64,000 nt of DNA from Syntrophobacteraceae bacterium (lineage in GTDB: Bacteria; Desulfobacterota; Syntrophobacteria; Syntrophobacterales; Syntrophobacteraceae), in the NCBI GenBank assembly GCA_018053185.1, contig JAGPLX010000004.1:17967-81966 (forward strand), written 5' to 3'. The position numbers and the translations under genes are program-made. The notes under the pieces were generated by a model that had not been told where the DNA came from, searched no databases, and saw only the letters and a program-made list of their open reading frames with translations. Every line of letters begins with the position of its first letter. Position 1 is the first letter of the stretch. Of the stretch, positions 62,030-64,000 are shown piece by piece.

Positions 62030-63942
62030 CGATAAAGCGTTTCTACATCACCACCCCCATCTACTATGTCAATGCCGAACCCCACGTCGGGCATGCCTAC
62101 ACCACCATTGTCGCCGACGTGATGAGCCGTTTTCACAGGCTCATGGGTTATCGAACTCATTTCCTTACAGGGACCGACGAACACGGCGACAAGATCGTTC
62201 AGGCGGCCCGGGCCGCCGGAATGGACCCCAAGGGCTATGCGGACCGGATCAGCAGCCTCTTCCGGGACACCTGGGCGAAACTCAACATCAGCAACGACGA
62301 TTTCATCCGCACCACGGAGCCCAGGCACGTGCGCGCCGTTCAGCATATTCTGCAGAAGGTGTTCGACAAGGGGGACATCTATTTCAGCAACTACAAGGGT
62401 CTCTATTGCGTCGGCTGTGAGCGCTTCTATACCGAACGCGAGCTGGTGGACGGCAAGTGCCCCGACCACGACAAAAAGCCGGTGGAACGGGAGGAGGCGA
62501 ACTATTTTTTCAAGATGAGCCGCTACCAGGACCGGCTGATTTCCCACATCCATTCGAACCCCGATTTCATTCGGCCTGAACGGTACCGCAACGAGGTCCT
62601 CTCCTTTCTGCGGGAACCTCTCGAAGATCTTTGTATTTCGAGGCCTATCGAACGCCTGAGCTGGGGAATTCCTCTTCCATTTGATGAACGATACGTCACC
62701 TATGTCTGGTTCGACGCCCTCATCAACTACATTTCCGCCCTGGGCTATCCCGATGGGGCCATGTTCCAGGAGTTTTGGCCCGTTTCCCAACACCTCATCG
62801 CCAAGGACATTCTGAAACCCCACGGGATCTACTGGCCGACCATGCTCTGTGCCATCGGCATCCCCCCCTTCCGGCACCTCAATGTTCACGGATACTGGAA
62901 GACGGACCAGGGAAAGATGAGCAAGAGCCACGGTACGGTCGTGCGCCCCCTGGACCTGGTGCCGGTGTATGGTTTGGACGCCTTTCGCTACTTTCTCCTG
63001 AGAGAAATGGTGTTCGGCCTGGACGCCGGTTTCAGTGAAGAGGCCCTGGTCCAGCGGCTGAATGCGGACCTTGCCAACGATTTGGGCAACCTCTTCAGTC
63101 GAACCCTGGCCATGACCGCCCGGTATTTCGGCGGGAAGGTGCCGCCTTTCGGTTCGGAACCCGATGAGGACGACCGAGTCCTCCTGGCGCAGAGGGACCA
63201 AACCTCGGCGGATTTCCGGGAAGAGGTGCCTCGCTTCGCATTCCACAAGGCCCTCATCTCCATCTGGTCACTCATCAACGCCGCCAACAAGTACATCGAC
63301 CAGGTGAGCCCATGGCAGTTGTTCAAGGACCCTGGAAAGACCGCCCGGCTGCAAACCGTGATGCGAACTCTCCTGGAAACCAACCGACTGCTGGCCGTCT
63401 TCCTTTCCCCCTTTCTCCCGGGCACCGCAGAAAAGATGCTTCGCCGCCTGGGAGTGGCCAAGGCCGCGCAGGATTTGAAATTCGAGGAGGATGCCCGCTG
63501 GGGGACGCTCGAGGAAGGAGCCGCCGTCGAGAAGGGGGAGGCGCTTTTTCCCCGGGTCGAGGCGGCGCCGAAAGAGAAGGTCGTGGTCGCCGCCGTCCCC
63601 GGGGAGAAAACGGAAACCCGGAGCACCGTTCCCCTCGACACTTTCCGCAGCCTGGACCTTCGGGTGGGGGTGGTCAAGGAGGCGCACAGGATCCCGAAAT
63701 CCCAGAAACTCCTTCGGTTGATCGTGGACATGGGGGAAGAGAGGCAGGTGGTGGCGGGGATCGCGCCGTGGTACAGCCCCGAAGAGCTCGTCGGAAGGCA
63801 GGTGGTCCTGGTGGCGAATCTTCAACCCGCAAAGCTCATGGGAATCGAATCCCAGGGAATGGTGCTGGCGGTCCAGGACGGGGACTCTCTGCGGTTGCTC
63901 GTGCCCGATGGGAAGGTGACCCCCGGCTCCAGAATCTCCTAG
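62026..63942 (+). CDS. metG: Methionyl-tRNA synthetase
   Basis: 638 aa. HIGH-like motif PHVGHAYT (near residue 19) and KMSKSHGT are intact, with the zinc knuckle CVGCERF...GKCPDH. The C-terminal about 110 residues are a Trbp111-like tRNA-binding (OB-fold) domain (RVGVVKEAHRIP, then ANLQPAKLMGIESQGMVL, quoted in parts), so this is the dimeric MetG class. The ATG at 62026 overlaps the ricT stop (ATGA). The gene is complete; 58 bp of unassigned sequence remain to the window edge. Confidence 0.96.
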   Translation: MTIKRFYITTPIYYVNAEPHVGHAYTTIVADVMSRFHRLMGYRTHFLTGTDEHGDKIVQAARAAGMDPKGYADRISSLFRDTWAKLNISNDDFIRTTEPRHVRAVQHILQKVFDKGDIYFSNYKGLYCVGCERFYTERELVDGKCPDHDKKPVEREEANYFFKMSRYQDRLISHIHSNPDFIRPERYRNEVLSFLREPLEDLCISRPIERLSWGIPLPFDERYVTYVWFDALINYISALGYPDGAMFQEFWPVSQHLIAKDILKPHGIYWPTMLCAIGIPPFRHLNVHGYWKTDQGKMSKSHGTVVRPLDLVPVYGLDAFRYFLLREMVFGLDAGFSEEALVQRLNADLANDLGNLFSRTLAMTARYFGGKVPPFGSEPDEDDRVLLAQRDQTSADFREEVPRFAFHKALISIWSLINAANKYIDQVSPWQLFKDPGKTARLQTVMRTLLETNRLLAVFLSPFLPGTAEKMLRRLGVAKAAQDLKFEEDARWGTLEEGAAVEKGEALFPRVEAAPKEKVVVAAVPGEKTETRSTVPLDTFRSLDLRVGVVKEAHRIPKSQKLLRLIVDMGEERQVVAGIAPWYSPEELVGRQVVLVANLQPAKLMGIESQGMVLAVQDGDSLRLLVPDGKVTPGSRIS

Positions 63943-64000
63943 CACCTTGTCCGCATGGTTCCGCCGGGTGCACGGGAGTCGCTGTACAGGAAGGAAAAAT

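Noticed and set aside
61846..63246. 466-codon open frame on the minus strand opposite metG
   Set aside because: It mirrors a full metG with HIGH and KMSKS motifs, so it is a shadow.

Overview
The window is an ordinary chromosomal stretch from a Gram-negative, probably anaerobic bacterium. I infer a member of the Desulfobacterota (Syntrophobacter/Desulfacinum-like). The Gram-negative call rests on lgt, PlsB, PpiD, an L,D-transpeptidase and several lipobox proteins. The anaerobe call rests on a minimal sufCB, a NIL-ferredoxin, a futalosine menaquinone cluster, a CoA-transferase and a DUF6178-type protein. No phage, IS, CRISPR array, rRNA or tRNA gene was seen. Most genes sit in short operons with frequent 4-30 bp overlaps.

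Layout. 1-1.9 kb: end of the division operon (ftsA, ftsZ). 2-7.4 kb: a TIGR03960-like radical SAM protein, a membrane-anchored J-domain protein with three tandem C-terminal repeats, an HDOD protein and csrA-fliW. 7.8-10.4 kb: a GalT-like nucleotidyltransferase, a small secreted basic protein behind a sigma-54-like promoter, and a lipoprotein L,D-transpeptidase. 10.7-15.6 kb: a QseE-QseG-QseF (GlrK-YfhG-GlrR) type system, followed by a 0.7-kb gap with a perfect dyad and a near-consensus sigma-54 promoter in front of a secreted protein gene. 15.6-19 kb: palindromic repeats, a glycine-zipper lipoprotein, a class III nucleotide cyclase and ilvE. 19-25 kb: plsB, recN, and an ATP-grasp gene divergent from a TetR gene; they share a consensus promoter overlapped by a perfect operator dyad. 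25-30 kb: the futalosine cluster mqnE-mqnC-deaminase-mqnA-ubiX.

30-43 kb: a stand-alone AICAR transformylase, a 1.3-kb structured gap, a putative HTH-AbrB regulator, a CDP-alcohol phosphatidyltransferase, mobB-mobA-moeA, an aldehyde dehydrogenase, lgt, a CoA-transferase fused to a GNAT domain, a SYLF protein and a cNMP-binding HDOD protein. 44-55 kb: a CorC-like transporter, an M24 peptidase, NIL-ferredoxin, an IscU-like scaffold overlapping mnmA, mtaB, the DUF6178 protein, sufCB, a small exported protein and coaE. 55-64 kb: ppiD with a small PLDc_N protein, divergent from a yhaM-tmk-holB-ricT-metG operon.

How the parts relate. The strongest regulatory unit is QseEGF together with the dyad and the sigma-54 promoter downstream of it. 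Two further sigma-54-like sites may extend that regulon. Fe-S and sulfur functions cluster at 47-55 kb (scaffold, ferredoxin, tRNA thiolation and methylthiolation, SufBC). The 58-64 kb operon joins replication, nucleotide and translation functions in a conserved order.
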